Below, piece after piece: positions 1-11,690 of a stretch of DNA of 64,000 nucleotides. Each line of letters opens with the position of its first letter. Within the stretch, counting starts at the first letter, position 1. The position numbers and the translations under genes are program-made. The notes under the pieces were generated by a model that saw nothing but the letters and a program-made list of their open reading frames with translations, was not told the origin of the DNA and did no database searches. The stretch is from Luzula sylvatica (lineage: Eukaryota > Streptophyta > Magnoliopsida > Poales > Juncaceae): positions 73,281,264 through 73,345,263 of the forward strand of contig OX326958.1 in NCBI GenBank assembly GCA_946800325.1. Reading direction: 5' to 3'.

Positions 1-23
1 TTGTTTAAAAAAATGTTAAAATT

Positions 24-82
24 GAAGTGTAACACAAGAAAAATACTCAATTTTCGTGTTGTACGAAAAATACTCCATAATT
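24..82 (+). repeat. Subunit A of the monomer (59 bp)
   Basis: It begins with GAAGTGTAACAC, whose GTGT-A-ACAC is a small palindrome with a one-base centre. AAGAAAAATACTCAATTTTC follows, then the most variable part of the monomer, TGTCGTAC-type with a CpG and an RsaI site (GTAC) in most copies, then ACTCCGTAATT. This subunit carries nearly all diagnostic variants used here to follow HOR copies: CGTAC, CGAAC, GGTAC, CTTAC, CATGTTC, TTTTGAAG and others. Confidence 0.85.
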
Positions 83-140
83 GAAGACTAACACACACAA
101 ATTTCAACTTTTTCAAAAATTTCATAAAAATGCACAAACA
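83..140 (+). repeat. Subunit B of the monomer (58 bp)
   Basis: It begins with GAAGACTAACACACACAAAT and continues with an AAATTTC / TTTTTTC / AAAAATTTC series of A/T tracts, ending TAAAAATGCACAAACA. Variants include TTTTATTTT, CAACAATTTC and TTTGCAAAATTTC. The opening box aligns with subunits A and C, supporting a common origin. A direct repeat, AAATTTCA, inside the subunit mediates an 18-bp deletion near 35022. Confidence 0.85.
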
Positions 141-198
141 GAAGTCTAACACATTCAAAAAATTCAATTATGATATTTTTTGGAAATATGTTAAAATT
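141..198 (+). repeat. Subunit C of the monomer (58 bp)
   Basis: It begins with GAAGTCTAACACCTTC, then AAAAAATTCAATTATGATAT, a T-run of variable length, and AAAAATGTTAAAATT leading into the next subunit A. After the box it aligns with A (AAAAATACTCAATTTTCATG against AAAAAATTCAATTATGAT). Common variants are GAAGTCGAACACC, GATGTTTAACACC and the AATTAAGAT form. The T-run varies from about 5 to 13 bases between copies. Confidence 0.85.
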
Positions 199-900
199 GA
201 AGTGTAACACAAGGAAAATACTCAATTTTCATGTCTTACTTAAAATACTCCGTAATTCAAGACTAACACACACAAATTTTATTTTTTTCAAAAATTTCTT
301 AAAAATGCAAAAACAGAAGTCTAACACCTTCAAAAAATTCAATTATGATATTTTTTTTTTAAAATGTTAAAATTGAAATGTAACACAAGCAAAATACTAC
401 ATGTTCATGTCGTACTGTAAATACTCCGTAATTGAACACTAACACACACAAATTTCAATTTTTTCAAAAATTTCATAAAAATGCACAAACAGAAGTCTAA
501 CACCTTCAAAAAATTCAGTTATGATATTTTTTAAAAATAAGTTAAAATAGAAGTGTAACACAAGAAAAATACTCAATTTTCATGTCGTAGTGAAAATACT
601 CCGTAATTGAAGACTAACACACACAAATTTCATTTTATTGAACTATTTCTTAAAAATGCAAAAACTGAAATTTAACACCATCAAAAATTCAATTATGATT
701 TTTTTTTTTAAATGTTAAAATTAAAGTGTAACACAAGAAAAATACTCAATTTTCATGTCGTACTCAAAATATTCGGTAATTGAAGAATAACACACACAAA
801 TTTCGATTTTTTCAAAAATTTCATAAAAATGGACAAACAGAAGTCTAACACCTTCAAAAAATTCAATTATGATATTTTTTGAAAATATGTTAAAATTGAA

Positions 901-1048
901 GTGTAACACAAGAAAAATACTCATTAATTGAAGACTAACAGACACAAATTTCAATTTTTTCAAAAATTTCATAAAAATGCACAAACAGAAGTCTAAAACC
1001 TTCAAAAAATTCAATTATGATATTTTTTAAAAATATGTTAAAATTGAA
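901..1048 (+). repeat. 148-bp deletion monomer, first copy
   Basis: It runs from one GTGTAACACAAG box to the next at 1049 and is 27 bp short. Subunit A reads AAAAATACTCATTAATTGAAG, lacking the middle part. Intact relatives (for example 3476-3650) carry GAAAAATACTCA twice, 27 bp apart, around the missing bases. It also has AACAGACAC in subunit B and CTAAAACC in subunit C. Confidence 0.9.
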
Positions 1049-1196
1049 GTGTAACACAAGAAAAATACTCATTAATTGAAGACTAACAGACACAAATTTC
1101 AATTTTTTCAAAAATTTCATAAAAATGCACAAACAGAAGTCTAAAACCTTCAAAAAATTCAATTATGATATTTTTTAAAAATATGTTAAAATTGAA
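1049..1196 (+). repeat. 148-bp deletion monomer, second copy
   Basis: It has the same length and the same 27-bp deletion, AACAGACAC and CTAAAACC variants as the copy before it. I found no clear difference between the two, apart from a base in the A/T run before each. A single deletion followed by a tandem duplication explains both. Confidence 0.9.
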
Positions 1197-2276
1197 GTGT
1201 AACACAAGAAAAATACTCAATTTTCATGTCGTATTCAAAATACTCCGTAATTGAAGACTAACACACACAAATTTCATTTTTTTTAAAAATTTCATACAAA
1301 TGTAAAAACAGAAGTCTAACATCTTCAAAAAATTCAATTGTGATATGTTTTTAAAAAATGTTAAAATTGAAGTGTAACACAAGAAAAATACTACATTTTC
1401 ATGTGGTACTGAAAATACTCCATAATTGAAGATTAACACACACAAAATTCATTTTTTTCAAAAATTTCTAAAAAATGTAAATGTAAAAACAAAAGTCTAA
1501 CACCTTCAAAAAATTCAGTTATGATATTTTTTTTAAAAATGTTAAAATTGAAGTGTAACACAAGCTAAATACTACATTTTCATGTCGCACTGAAAATATT
1601 CAGTAATTGAAGACTAACACACGCAAATTTCATTTTTTTCAACAATTTCTTAAAAATGCAAAAACTGAAGTTGAACACCTTCAAAAATTCAATTAAGATA
1701 TTCATTTTTAAAAATGTTAAATTAAAGTGTAACACAAGAAAAATACTTCATTTTTATGCCGTACTCAAAATACTCGGTAATTGAAGACTAACACACACAA
1801 ATTTCAATTTTTAAAAAAATTTCATAAAAATGCACAAACAGAAGTCTAACACCTTCCAAATATTCAATTATGATATTTATTAAAAATATGTTAAAATTGA
1901 TGTGTAACACAAGAAAAATACTCAATTTTCATGTCATACTGAAACTACTCCGTAATTGATGACCAACACGCACAAATTTCATTTTTTTTCAAAACATTTT
2001 AAAAATGTAAAAACAGAAGTCTAACACCTTCAAAAATTTCAATTATGAAATTTTTTAAAAAAATGTTAAAATTGAAGTGTAACACAAGCAAAATACTACA
2101 TTTTCATGTGGAACTGAAAATACTCCGTAATAGAAGAATAACACACACAAATTTCATTTTTTTCAAAAATTTCTTAAAAATGTAAAAACTGATGTTTAAC
2201 ACCTTAAAAAAATTAAAATAAGATATTTCTTTAAAAAAATGTTAAAATTGAAGTGTAACACAAGAAAAATACTCAA

Positions 2277-4725
2277 TTTTCGTGTTGTACGAAAAATACT
2301 CCATAATTGAAGACTAACACACACAAATTTCAATTTTTTCAAAAATTTCATAAAAATGCACAAACAGAAGTCTATAACATTCAAAAAATTCAATTATGAT
2401 ATTTTTTGAAAATATTTTAAAATTGAAGTGTAACACAAGAAAAATACTGAATTTTCATGTCTTACTTAAAATACTCCGTAATTCAAGACTAACACGCACA
2501 AATTTTATTTATTTCAAAAATTTCTTAAAAATGCAAAAACAGAAGTCTAACACCTTCAAAAAATTCAATTATGATATTTTTTTTTAAAAATGTTAAAATT
2601 GAAGTGTAACACAAGCAAAATACTACATGTTCATGTCGTACTATAAATACTCCGTAATTGAACACTAACACACACAAATTTCAATTTTTTCAAAAATTTC
2701 ATAAAAATGCACAAACAGAAGTCGAACACCTTCAAAAAATTCAGTTATGATATTTTTTAAAAATAAGTTAAAATAGAAGTGTAACACAACAAAAATACTC
2801 AATTTTCATGTCGTACTGAAAATACTCCGTAATTGAAGACTAACACACACAAATTTCATTTTATTCAACAATTTCTTAAAAATGCAAAAACTGAAGTTTA
2901 ACACCATCAAAAATTCAATTAAGATTTTTTTTTTTTAAATGTTAAAATTAAAGTGTAACACAAGAAAAATACTCAATTTTCATGTCGTACTCAAAATACT
3001 CAGTAATTGAAGACTAACACACATAAATTTCGGTATTTTCAAAAATTTCATAAAAATGGACAAACAGAAGTCTAAAACCTTCAAAAAATTCAATTATGAT
3101 ATTTTTTTAAAATATTTTAAAATTGAAGTGTAACACAAGAAAAATACTCAATTTTCATGTCGTACTCAAAATGCTCCGTAATTGAAGACTAACACACACA
3201 AATTTCATTTTTTTCAAAAATTTCTTAAAAATGCAAAAACAGAAGTCTAACACCTTCCAAAAATTCAATTATGATATATTTTTTAGAAATGTTTAAATTG
3301 AAGTGTAACACAAGCAAAATAGTACATGTTCATGTCGTACTGAAAATACTCCGTAATTGAAGACTAACACACACAAATTTCTTTTTTTTTTTAAATTTCA
3401 TAAAAATGCAAAAACTGATGTTTAACACCTTTAAAAAATTCAAATAAGATATTTGTTTAAAAAAATGTTAAAATTGAAGTGTATCTCAAGAAAAATACTC
3501 AATTTTCGTGTCGTACGAAAAATACTCATTAATTGAAGACTAACACACACAAATTTCAATTTTTTCAAAAATTTCATAAAAATGCACAAACAGAAGTCTA
3601 AAACCTTCAAAAAATTCAATTATGATATTTTTAAAAATATGTTAAAATTGAAGTGTAACACAAGAAAAATACTCAATTTTCATGTCGTACTCAAAATACT
3701 CCGTAATTGAAGATTAACACACACAAATTTCATTTTTTTTCAAAATTTCATACAAATGTATAAACAGAAGTCCAACATCTTCAAAAAATTCAATTGTGAT
3801 ATTTTTTAAAAAAATGTTAAAATTGAAGTGTAACACAAGAAAAATACTACATTTTGATGTGGTACTGAAAATAGTCCGTAATTGAAGACTAACACACACA
3901 AATTTCATTTTTTTCAAAAATTTCTAAAAAATGTAAAAACAGAAGTCTAACATATTCAAAAAATTCAGTTATGATATTTTTTTTAAAAATGTTAAAATTG
4001 AAGTGTAACACAAGCTAAATACTACATTTTCATGTCGCACTGAAAATACTCAGTAATTGAAGACTAACACAGGCAAATTTCATTTTTTTCAACAATTTCT
4101 TAAAAATGCAAAAACTGAAGTTGAACACCTTCAAAAATTCAATTAAGATATTCATTTTTAAAAATGTTAAATTAAAGTGTAACACAAGAAAAATACTTAA
4201 TTTTTATGCCGTACTCAAAATACTCGGTAATTGAAGACTAACACACACAAATTTCAATTTTTTAAAAAATTTCATAAAATTGCAAAAACAGAAGTCTAAC
4301 ACCTTCCAAATATTCAATTATGATATTTATTAAAAATATGTTAAAATTGAAGTGTAACACAAGAAAAATACTCAATTTTCATGTCATACTGAAACTACTC
4401 CGTAATTGATGACCAACACGCACAAATTTCATTTTTTTTCAAAACATTTTAAAAATGTAAAAACAGAAGTCTAACACCTTCAAAAATTTCAATCATGAAT
4501 TTTTTTAAAAAAATGTTAAAATTGAAGTGTAACACAAGCAAAATACTACATTTTCATGTGGAACTGAAAATACTCCGTAATAGAAGAATAACACACACAA
4601 ATTTCATTTTTTTCAAAAATTTCTTAAATATGTAAAAACTGATGTTAACACCTTAATAAAATTAAAATAAGATATTTCTTTAAAAAAATGTTAAAATTAA
4701 AGTGTAACACAAGAAAAATACTCAA
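2277..4725 (+). repeat. Outer-left HOR copy 2 (14 monomers, 2,449 bp)
   Basis: Bounded by TTTTCGTGTTGTACG monomers at 2277 and 4726. Monomer order follows copy 1, but three full-length monomers (near 3125, 3301 and 3476) stand where copy 1 has the two 148-bp units. Scattered substitutions separate it from its neighbours, more than between HOR copies in the central region. Confidence 0.75.
2802..2823. other. Dyad symmetry in subunit A (example copy)
   Basis: Arms ATTTTCA and TGAAAAT are perfect reverse complements separated by TGTCGTAC. The same 7-bp dyad is present in every monomer reading TTTTCATGTCGTACTGAAAAT or TTTTCATGTGGTACTGAAAAT, hence recurring many times in the window. It is weakened in monomers reading ACTCAAAAT or ACTGAAACT. 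Short dyads are reported to be common in centromeric satellites lacking CENP-B boxes; whether this one forms a cruciform or binds protein is unknown. Confidence 0.7.
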
Positions 4726-7700
4726 TTTTCGTGTTGTACGAAAAATACTCCATAATTGAAGACTAACACACACAAATTTCAATTTTTTCAAAAATTTCAT
4801 AAAAATGCACAAACAGAAGTCTAACACATTCAAAAAATTCAATTATGATATTATTTTAAAATATGTTAAAATTGAAGTGTAACACAAGAAAAATACTCAA
4901 TTTTCATCTCTTACTTAAAATATTCCGTAATTCAAGACTAACACACACAAATTTTATTTTTTTCAAAAATTTCTTAAAAATGCAAAAAGAGAAGTCTAAC
5001 ACCTTCAAAAAATTCAATTATGATATTTTTTTTTTAAAATGTTTAAATTGAAGTGTAACACAAGCAAAATACTACATGTTCATGTCATACTGTAAATACT
5101 CCGTAATTGAACACTAACACACACAAATTTCAATTTTTTCAAAAATTTCATAAAAATGCACAAACAGAAGTCGAACAACTTCAAAAAATTCAGTCATGAT
5201 ATTTTTTAAAAATAAGTTAAAATTGAAGTGTAACACAAGAAAAATACTCAATTTTCATGTCTTACTCAAAATACTCCGTAATTCAAGACTAACACACACA
5301 AATTTAATTTTATTCAAAAATTTCTTAAAAATGCAAAAACAGAAGTCTAACACCTTCAAAAAATTCAATTATAATATTTTTTTTTTAAAATGTTAAAATT
5401 GAAGTGTAACACAAGCAAAATAGTACATGTTCATGTCGTACTGTAAATACTCCGTAATTGAAGACTAACACACATAAATTTCAATTTTTTCAAAAATTTC
5501 ATAAAAATTCACAAACAGAAGTCGAACACCTTCAAAAAATTCAATTATGATATTTTTTAAAAAGAAGTTAAAATAGAAGTGTAACACAACAATAATACTC
5601 AATTTCCATGTCGTACTGAAAATACTCCGTAATTGAAGACTAACACACACAAATTTCATTTTTTTCAACAGTTTCATAAAAATGCAAAAACTGAAGTTTA
5701 ACACCTTCAAAAATTCAATTAAGATTTTTTTTTTTTAAATGTTAAAATTAAAGTGTAACACAAGAAAAATACTCAATTTTCATGTCGTACTCAAAATACT
5801 CGGTAATTGAAGACTAACACACACAAATTTCGGTTTTTTCAAAAATTTCATAAAAATGGACAAACAGAAGTCTAACACCTTCAAAAAATTTAATTATGAT
5901 ATTTTTTTAAAATATTTTAAAATTGAAGTGCAACACAAGAAAAATACTCAATTTTCATGTCGTACTCAAAATGCTCCGTAATTGAAAACTAACACACACA
6001 AATTTCATTTTTTTTAAAAATTTCTTAAAAATGCAAAAACAGAAGTCTAACACCTTCAAAAAATTCAATTATGATATTTTTTTTTTAAATGTTAAAATTG
6101 AAGTGTAACACAAGCAAAATACTACATGTTCATGTCGTACTGTAAATACTCCGTAATTGAACACTAACACACACAAATTTCAATTTTTTCAAAAATTTCA
6201 TAAAAATTCACAAACAGAAGTCGAACACCTTCAAAAAAATTCAATTATGATATTTTTTAAAAATAAATTAAAATATAAGTGTAACACAACAAAAATACTC
6301 AATTTCCATGTCGTACTGAAAATACTCCGTAATTGAAGACTAACACACACATATTTCATTTTTTTCAACAATTTCTTAAATATGCAAAAACTGAAGTCTA
6401 ACACCTTCAAAAAATTCAATTATGAAATTTTTTTTTTAAAATGTTAAAATTGAAGTGTAACACAAGCATAATGCTACATGTTCATGTCGTACTGTAAATA
6501 CTCCTTAATTGAACACTAACACACACAAATTTCAATTTTTTCAAAAATTTCATAAAAATGCACAAACAGAAGTCTAACACCTTCAAAAAATTCAATTATG
6601 ATATTTTTTGAAAATATGTTAAAATTGAAGTGTAACACAAGAAAAATACTCAATTTTCATGTCTTACTCAAAATACTCCGTAATTCAAGACAAACATACA
6701 CAAATTTTATTTTTTTCAAAAATTTCTTAAAAATGCAAAAACAGAAGTCTAACACCTTCAAAAAATTCAATTATGATATTTTTTTTTTAAAATGTTAAAA
6801 TTGAAGTGTAACACAAGCAAAATAGTACATGTTCATGTCGTACTGTAAATACTCCGTAATTGAAGACTAACACACATAAATTTCAATTTTTTCAAAAATT
6901 TCATAAAAATTCACAAACAGAAGTCGAACACCTTCAAAAAAATTCAATTATGATATTTTTTAAAAATAAATTAAAATATAAGTGTACCACAACAAAAATA
7001 CTCAATTTCCATGTTGTACTGAAAATACTCCGTAATTGAAGACTAACACACACAAATTTCATTTTTTTTCAACAATTTCTTAAATATGCAAAAACTGAAG
7101 TTTAACACCTTCAAAAATTCAATTAAGATTTTTTTTTTAAAAAATGTTAAAATTAAAGTGTAACACAAGAAAAATACTCAATTTTCATGTCGTACTCAAA
7201 ATAATCATTAATTGAAGACTAACACACACAAATTTCAATTTTTTCAAAAATTTCATAAAAATGCACAAACAGAAGTCGAACACTTTCAAAAAATTCAATT
7301 ATGATATTTTTTAAAAATAAGTTAAAATAGAAGTGCAACACAAGAAAAATACTCAATTTTCATGTCGTACTGAACATACTCCGTAATTGAAGACTAACAC
7401 ACACAAATTACATTTTTTTCAACAATTTCTTAAATATGCAAAAACTGAAGTTTAACACCTTCAAAAATTCAATTAAGATTTTTTTTTTAAAAAATGTTAA
7501 AATTAAAGTGTAACACAAGAAAAATACTCAATTTTCATGTCGTACCCAAAATACTCGGTAATTGAAGACTAACACACACAAATTTCAATTTTTTCAAAAA
7601 TTTCATAAAAATGGACAAACAGAAATCTAACACCTTCAAAAAATTCAATTATGATATTTTTTAAAAATATGTTAAAATTGAAGTGTAACACAAGAAAAAT

Positions 7701-8405
7701 AATCAATTTTCATGTCGTACACAAAATACTCCGTGATTGAAGACTAACACACAAAAATTTCATATTTTTTTAAAATTTCATACAAATGTATAAACAGAAG
7801 TCCAACATCTTCAAAAAATTCAATTGTGATATTTTTTAAAAAAATGTTAAAATTGAAGTGTAACACAAGAAAAATACTACATTTTGATGTGGTACTGAAA
7901 ATAGTCCGTAATTGAAGACTAACACACCCAAATTTCATTTTTTTCAAAAATTTCTAAAAAATGTAAAAACAGAAGTCTAACATCTTCAAAAAATTCAGTT
8001 GTGATATTTTTTTTAAAAATGTTAAAATTGAAGTGTAACACAAGCTAAATACTACATTTTCATGTCGCACTGAAAATACTCAGTAATTGAAGACTAACAC
8101 AGGCAAATTTCATTTTTTTCAACAATTTCTTAAAAATGTAAAAACTGAAGTTGAACACCTTCAAAAATTCAATTAAGATATTCATTTTTAAAAATGTTAA
8201 ATTAAAGTGTAACACAAGAAAAATACTTAATTTTTATGCCGTACTCAAAATACTCGGTAATTGAAGACTAACACACACAAATTTCAATTTTTTAAAAAAT
8301 TTCATAAAAATGCACAAACAGAAGTCTAACACCTTCCAAATATTCAATTATGATATTTATTAAAAATCTGTTAAAATTGAAGTGTAACACAAGAAAAATA
8401 CTCAA
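4726..8405 (+). repeat. Outer-left HOR copy 3 (21 monomers, 3,680 bp)
   Basis: The distance between flanking marker monomers is 21 units, seven more than the 14-mer. The extra length comes from repeated modules between about 5.2 and 7.5 kb, where the ATTCACAAACAGAAGTCGAAC and CAATTTCCATG monomer pair recurs (about 5.5, 6.2 and 6.9 kb). This fits local unequal exchange. Confidence 0.7.
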
Positions 8406-10858
8406 TTTTCGTGTTGTACGAAAAATACTCCATAATTGAAGACTAACACACACAAATTTCAATTTTTTCAAAAATTTCATAAAAATGCACAAACAGAAGT
8501 CTAACACATTAAAAAAATTCAATTATGATATTATTTTAAAATATGTTAAAATTGAAGTGTAACACAAGAAAAATACTCAATTTTCATCTCTTACTTAAAA
8601 TACTCCGTAATTCAAGACTAACACACACAAATTTTATTTTTTTCAAAAATTTCTTAAAAATGCAAAAAGAGAAGTCTAACACCTTCAAAAAATTCAATTA
8701 TGATATTTTTTTTTTAAAATGTTAAAATTGAAGTGTAACACAAGCAAAATACTACATGTTCATGTCGTACTGTATATACTCCGTAATTGAACACTAACAC
8801 ACACAAATTTCAATTTTTTCAAAAATTTCATAAAAATGCACAAACAGAAGTCGAACAACTTCAAAAAATTCAGTTATGATATTTTTTAAAAATAAGTTAA
8901 AATAGAAGTGTAACACAAGAAAAATACTCAATTTTTATGTCGTACTGAAAATACTCCGTAATTGAAGACTAACACACACAAATTTCATTTTATTCAACAA
9001 TTTCTTAAAAATGCAAAAACTGAAGTTTAACACCATCAAAAATTCAATTAAAATTTTTTTTTTTAAATGTTAAAATTAAAGTGTAACACAAGAAAAATAC
9101 TCAATTTTCATGTCGTACTCAAAATACTCGGTAATTGAAGACTAACACACACAAATTTCGATTTATTCAAAAATTTCATAAAAATGGACAAACAGAAGTC
9201 TAACACCTTCAAAAAATTCAATTATGATATTTTTTGAAAATATGTTAAAATTGAAGTGTGACACAAGAAAAATACTCAATTTTCATGTCGTACTCAAAAT
9301 ACTCCGTAATTGAAGACAAACACACACAAATTTCATTTTTTTGAAAAATTTCTTAAAAATGCAAAAACAGAAGTCTAACACCTTCCAAAAATTCAATTAT
9401 GATATATTTTTTAGAAATGTTTAAATTGAAGTGTAACACAAGCAAAATAGTACATGTTCATGTCGTACTGAAAATACTCCGTAATTGAAGACTAACACAC
9501 ACAAATTTCATTTTTTTTTTTAATTTCTTAAAAATGCAAAAACTGATGTTTAACACCTTTAAAAAATTCAAATAAGATATTTGTTTAAAAAAATGTTAAA
9601 ATTGAGGTTTATCACAAGAAATATACTCAATTTTCGTGTCGTAGGAAAAATACTCATTAATTGAAGACTAACACACACAAATTTCAATTTTTTCAAAAAT
9701 TTCACAAAAATGCACAAACAGATGTCTAAAACCTTCAAAAAATTCAATTATGATATTTTTTAAAAATATGTTAAAATTGAAGTGTAACACAAGAAAAATA
9801 CTCAATTTTCATGTCGTACTCAAAATACTCCGTAATTGAAGACTAACACACACAAATTTCATTTTTTTTCAAAATTTCATACAAATGTAAAAACAGAAGT
9901 CTAACATCTTCAAAAAATTCAATTGTGATATTTTTTAAAAATATGTCAAAATTGAAGTGTAACACAAGAAAAATACTACATTTTGATGTGGTACTGAAAA
10001 TAGTCCGTAATTGAAGACTACCTACCACACACAAATTTCATTTTTTTCAAAAATTTCTAAAAAATGTAAAAACAGAAGTCTAACACCTTCAAAAAATTCA
10101 GTTATAATATTTTTTTTAAAAATGTTAAAATTGAAATGTAACACAAGCTAAATACTACATTTTCATGTCGCACTGAAAATACTCAGTAATTGAAGACTAA
10201 CACACGCAAATTTCATTTTTTTCAACAATTTCTTTAAAATGCAAAAACTGAAGTTGAACACCTTCAAATATTCAATTAAGATATTCATTTTTAAAAATGT
10301 TTAAGTAAAGTGTAACACAAGAAAAATACTTAATTGTTATGCCGTACTCAAAATACTCGGTAATTAAAGACTAACACACACAAATTTCAATTTTTTAAAA
10401 AATTTCATAAAAATGCACAAACAGAAGTCTAACACCTTCCAAATATTCAATTATGATATTTATTAAAAATATGTTCAAATTGAAGTGTAACACAAGAAAA
10501 ATACTCAATTTTCATGTCATACTGAAACTACTCCGTAATTGATGACCAACACGCACAAATTTCATTTTTTTTCAAAAAATTTTAAAAATGTAAAAACAGA
10601 AGTCTAACACCTTCAAAAATTTCAATTATGATATTTTTTAAAAAAATGTTAAAATTGAAGTGTAACACAAGCAAAATACTACATTTTCATGTGGAACTGA
10701 AAATACTCCGTAATAGAAGAATAACACACACAAATTTCATTTTTTTCAAAAATTTCTTAAAAATGTAAAAACTGATCTTTAACACCTTAAAAAATTCAAA
10801 TAAGATATTTGTTTAAAAAAATGTTAAAATTGAAGTGTAACACAAGAAAAATACTCAA
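8406..10858 (+). repeat. Outer-left HOR copy 4 (14 monomers, 2,453 bp)
   Basis: Bounded by TTTTCGTGTTGTACG monomers at 8406 and 10859. It returns to the 14-monomer spacing. A 4-bp tandem duplication (CTACCTAC) interrupts the B box near 10017-10026, which accounts for most of the few extra bases relative to copy 2. Confidence 0.75.
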
Positions 10859-11690
10859 TTTTCGTGTTGTACGAAAAATACTCCATAATTGAAGACTAAC
10901 ACACACAAATTTCAACTTTTTCAAAAATTTCATAAAAATGCACAAACAGAAGTCTAACACATTCAAAAAATTCAATTATGATATTTTTTGAAAATATGTC
11001 AAAATTGAAGTGTAACACAAGAAAAATACTCAATTTTCATGTCTTACTTAAAATACTCCGTAATTCAAGACTAACACACACAAATTTTTATTTTTTCAAA
11101 AATTTCTTAAAAATGCAAAAACAGAAGTCTGACACCTTCAAAAAATTCAATTATGATATTTTTTTTTTTAAATGTTAAAATTGAAGTGTAACACAAGCAA
11201 AATACTACATGTTCATGTCGTACTGTAAATACTCCGTAATTCAACACTAACACACACAAATTTCAGTTTTTTCAAAAATTTCATAAAAATTCACAAACAG
11301 AAGTCGAACACCTTCAAAAATTTCAATTATGATATTTTTTAAAAATAAGTTAAAATATAAGTGTAACACAACAAAAATACTCAATTTCCATGTCGTACTG
11401 AAAATACTCCGTAATTGAAGACTAACACACACAAATTTCATTTTTTTCAACAATTTCTTAAATATGCAAAAACTGAAGTTTAACACCTTCAAAAATTCAA
11501 TTAAGATTTTTTTTTTTAAAAATGTTAAAATTAAAGTGTAACACAAGAAAAATAATCAATTTTCATGTCGTACTCAAAATACTCGGTAATTGAAGACTAA
11601 CACACACAAATTTCAATTTTTTCAAATATTTCATAAAAATGGACAAACAGAAGTCTAACACCTTCAAAAAATTCAATTATGATATTTTTT
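10859..11690 (+). repeat. End of outer-left zone (partial HOR copy)
   Basis: About five monomers continue the outer-left order: CGTGTTGTACG, CTTACTTAAAATACTCC, the CATGTTC monomer with AATTCAACACTAAC, CAATTTCCATG, and a CTCGGTAATTG monomer. From about 11.69 kb the next monomers (CATATCTTACTC and those following) match the 20-mer zone at 31.8 kb instead, so the lineage changes here without any spacer. Confidence 0.6.

Larger units (their letters stand above)
24..198 (+). repeat. Reference satellite monomer (175 bp, subunits A-B-C)
   Basis: This copy is a convenient reference unit, starting at GAAGTGTAACAC and ending before the next such box at 199. It contains three GAAG-NN-TAACAC boxes at 24, 83 and 141, dividing it into pieces of 59, 58 and 58 bp. 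The phase is arbitrary; any rotation describes the array equally well. 175 is not a multiple of three, so a reading frame shifts by one base per monomer and cannot stay open across the array. Confidence 0.95.
51..2276 (+). repeat. Outer-left HOR copy 1 (13 monomers, 2,226 bp)
   Basis: The copy is measured between successive TTTTCGTGTTGTACG monomers (51 and 2277). It holds 13 monomers, two of them shortened to 148 bp (901-1196), which explains why it is shorter than the ~2,450-bp period of its neighbours. Boundaries are a chosen phase, not biological ends. Confidence 0.75.

Noticed and set aside
169..360. TATA-like and terminator-like motifs (TATAAAA, hairpin followed by T-run)
   Set aside because: They are expected by chance in 77% A+T DNA and recur with every monomer; nothing links them to a transcript.
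10016..10030. CTACCTACC interruption in a B box
   Set aside because: It is a 4-bp tandem duplication in one monomer, not an insertion site or target-site duplication of a mobile element.
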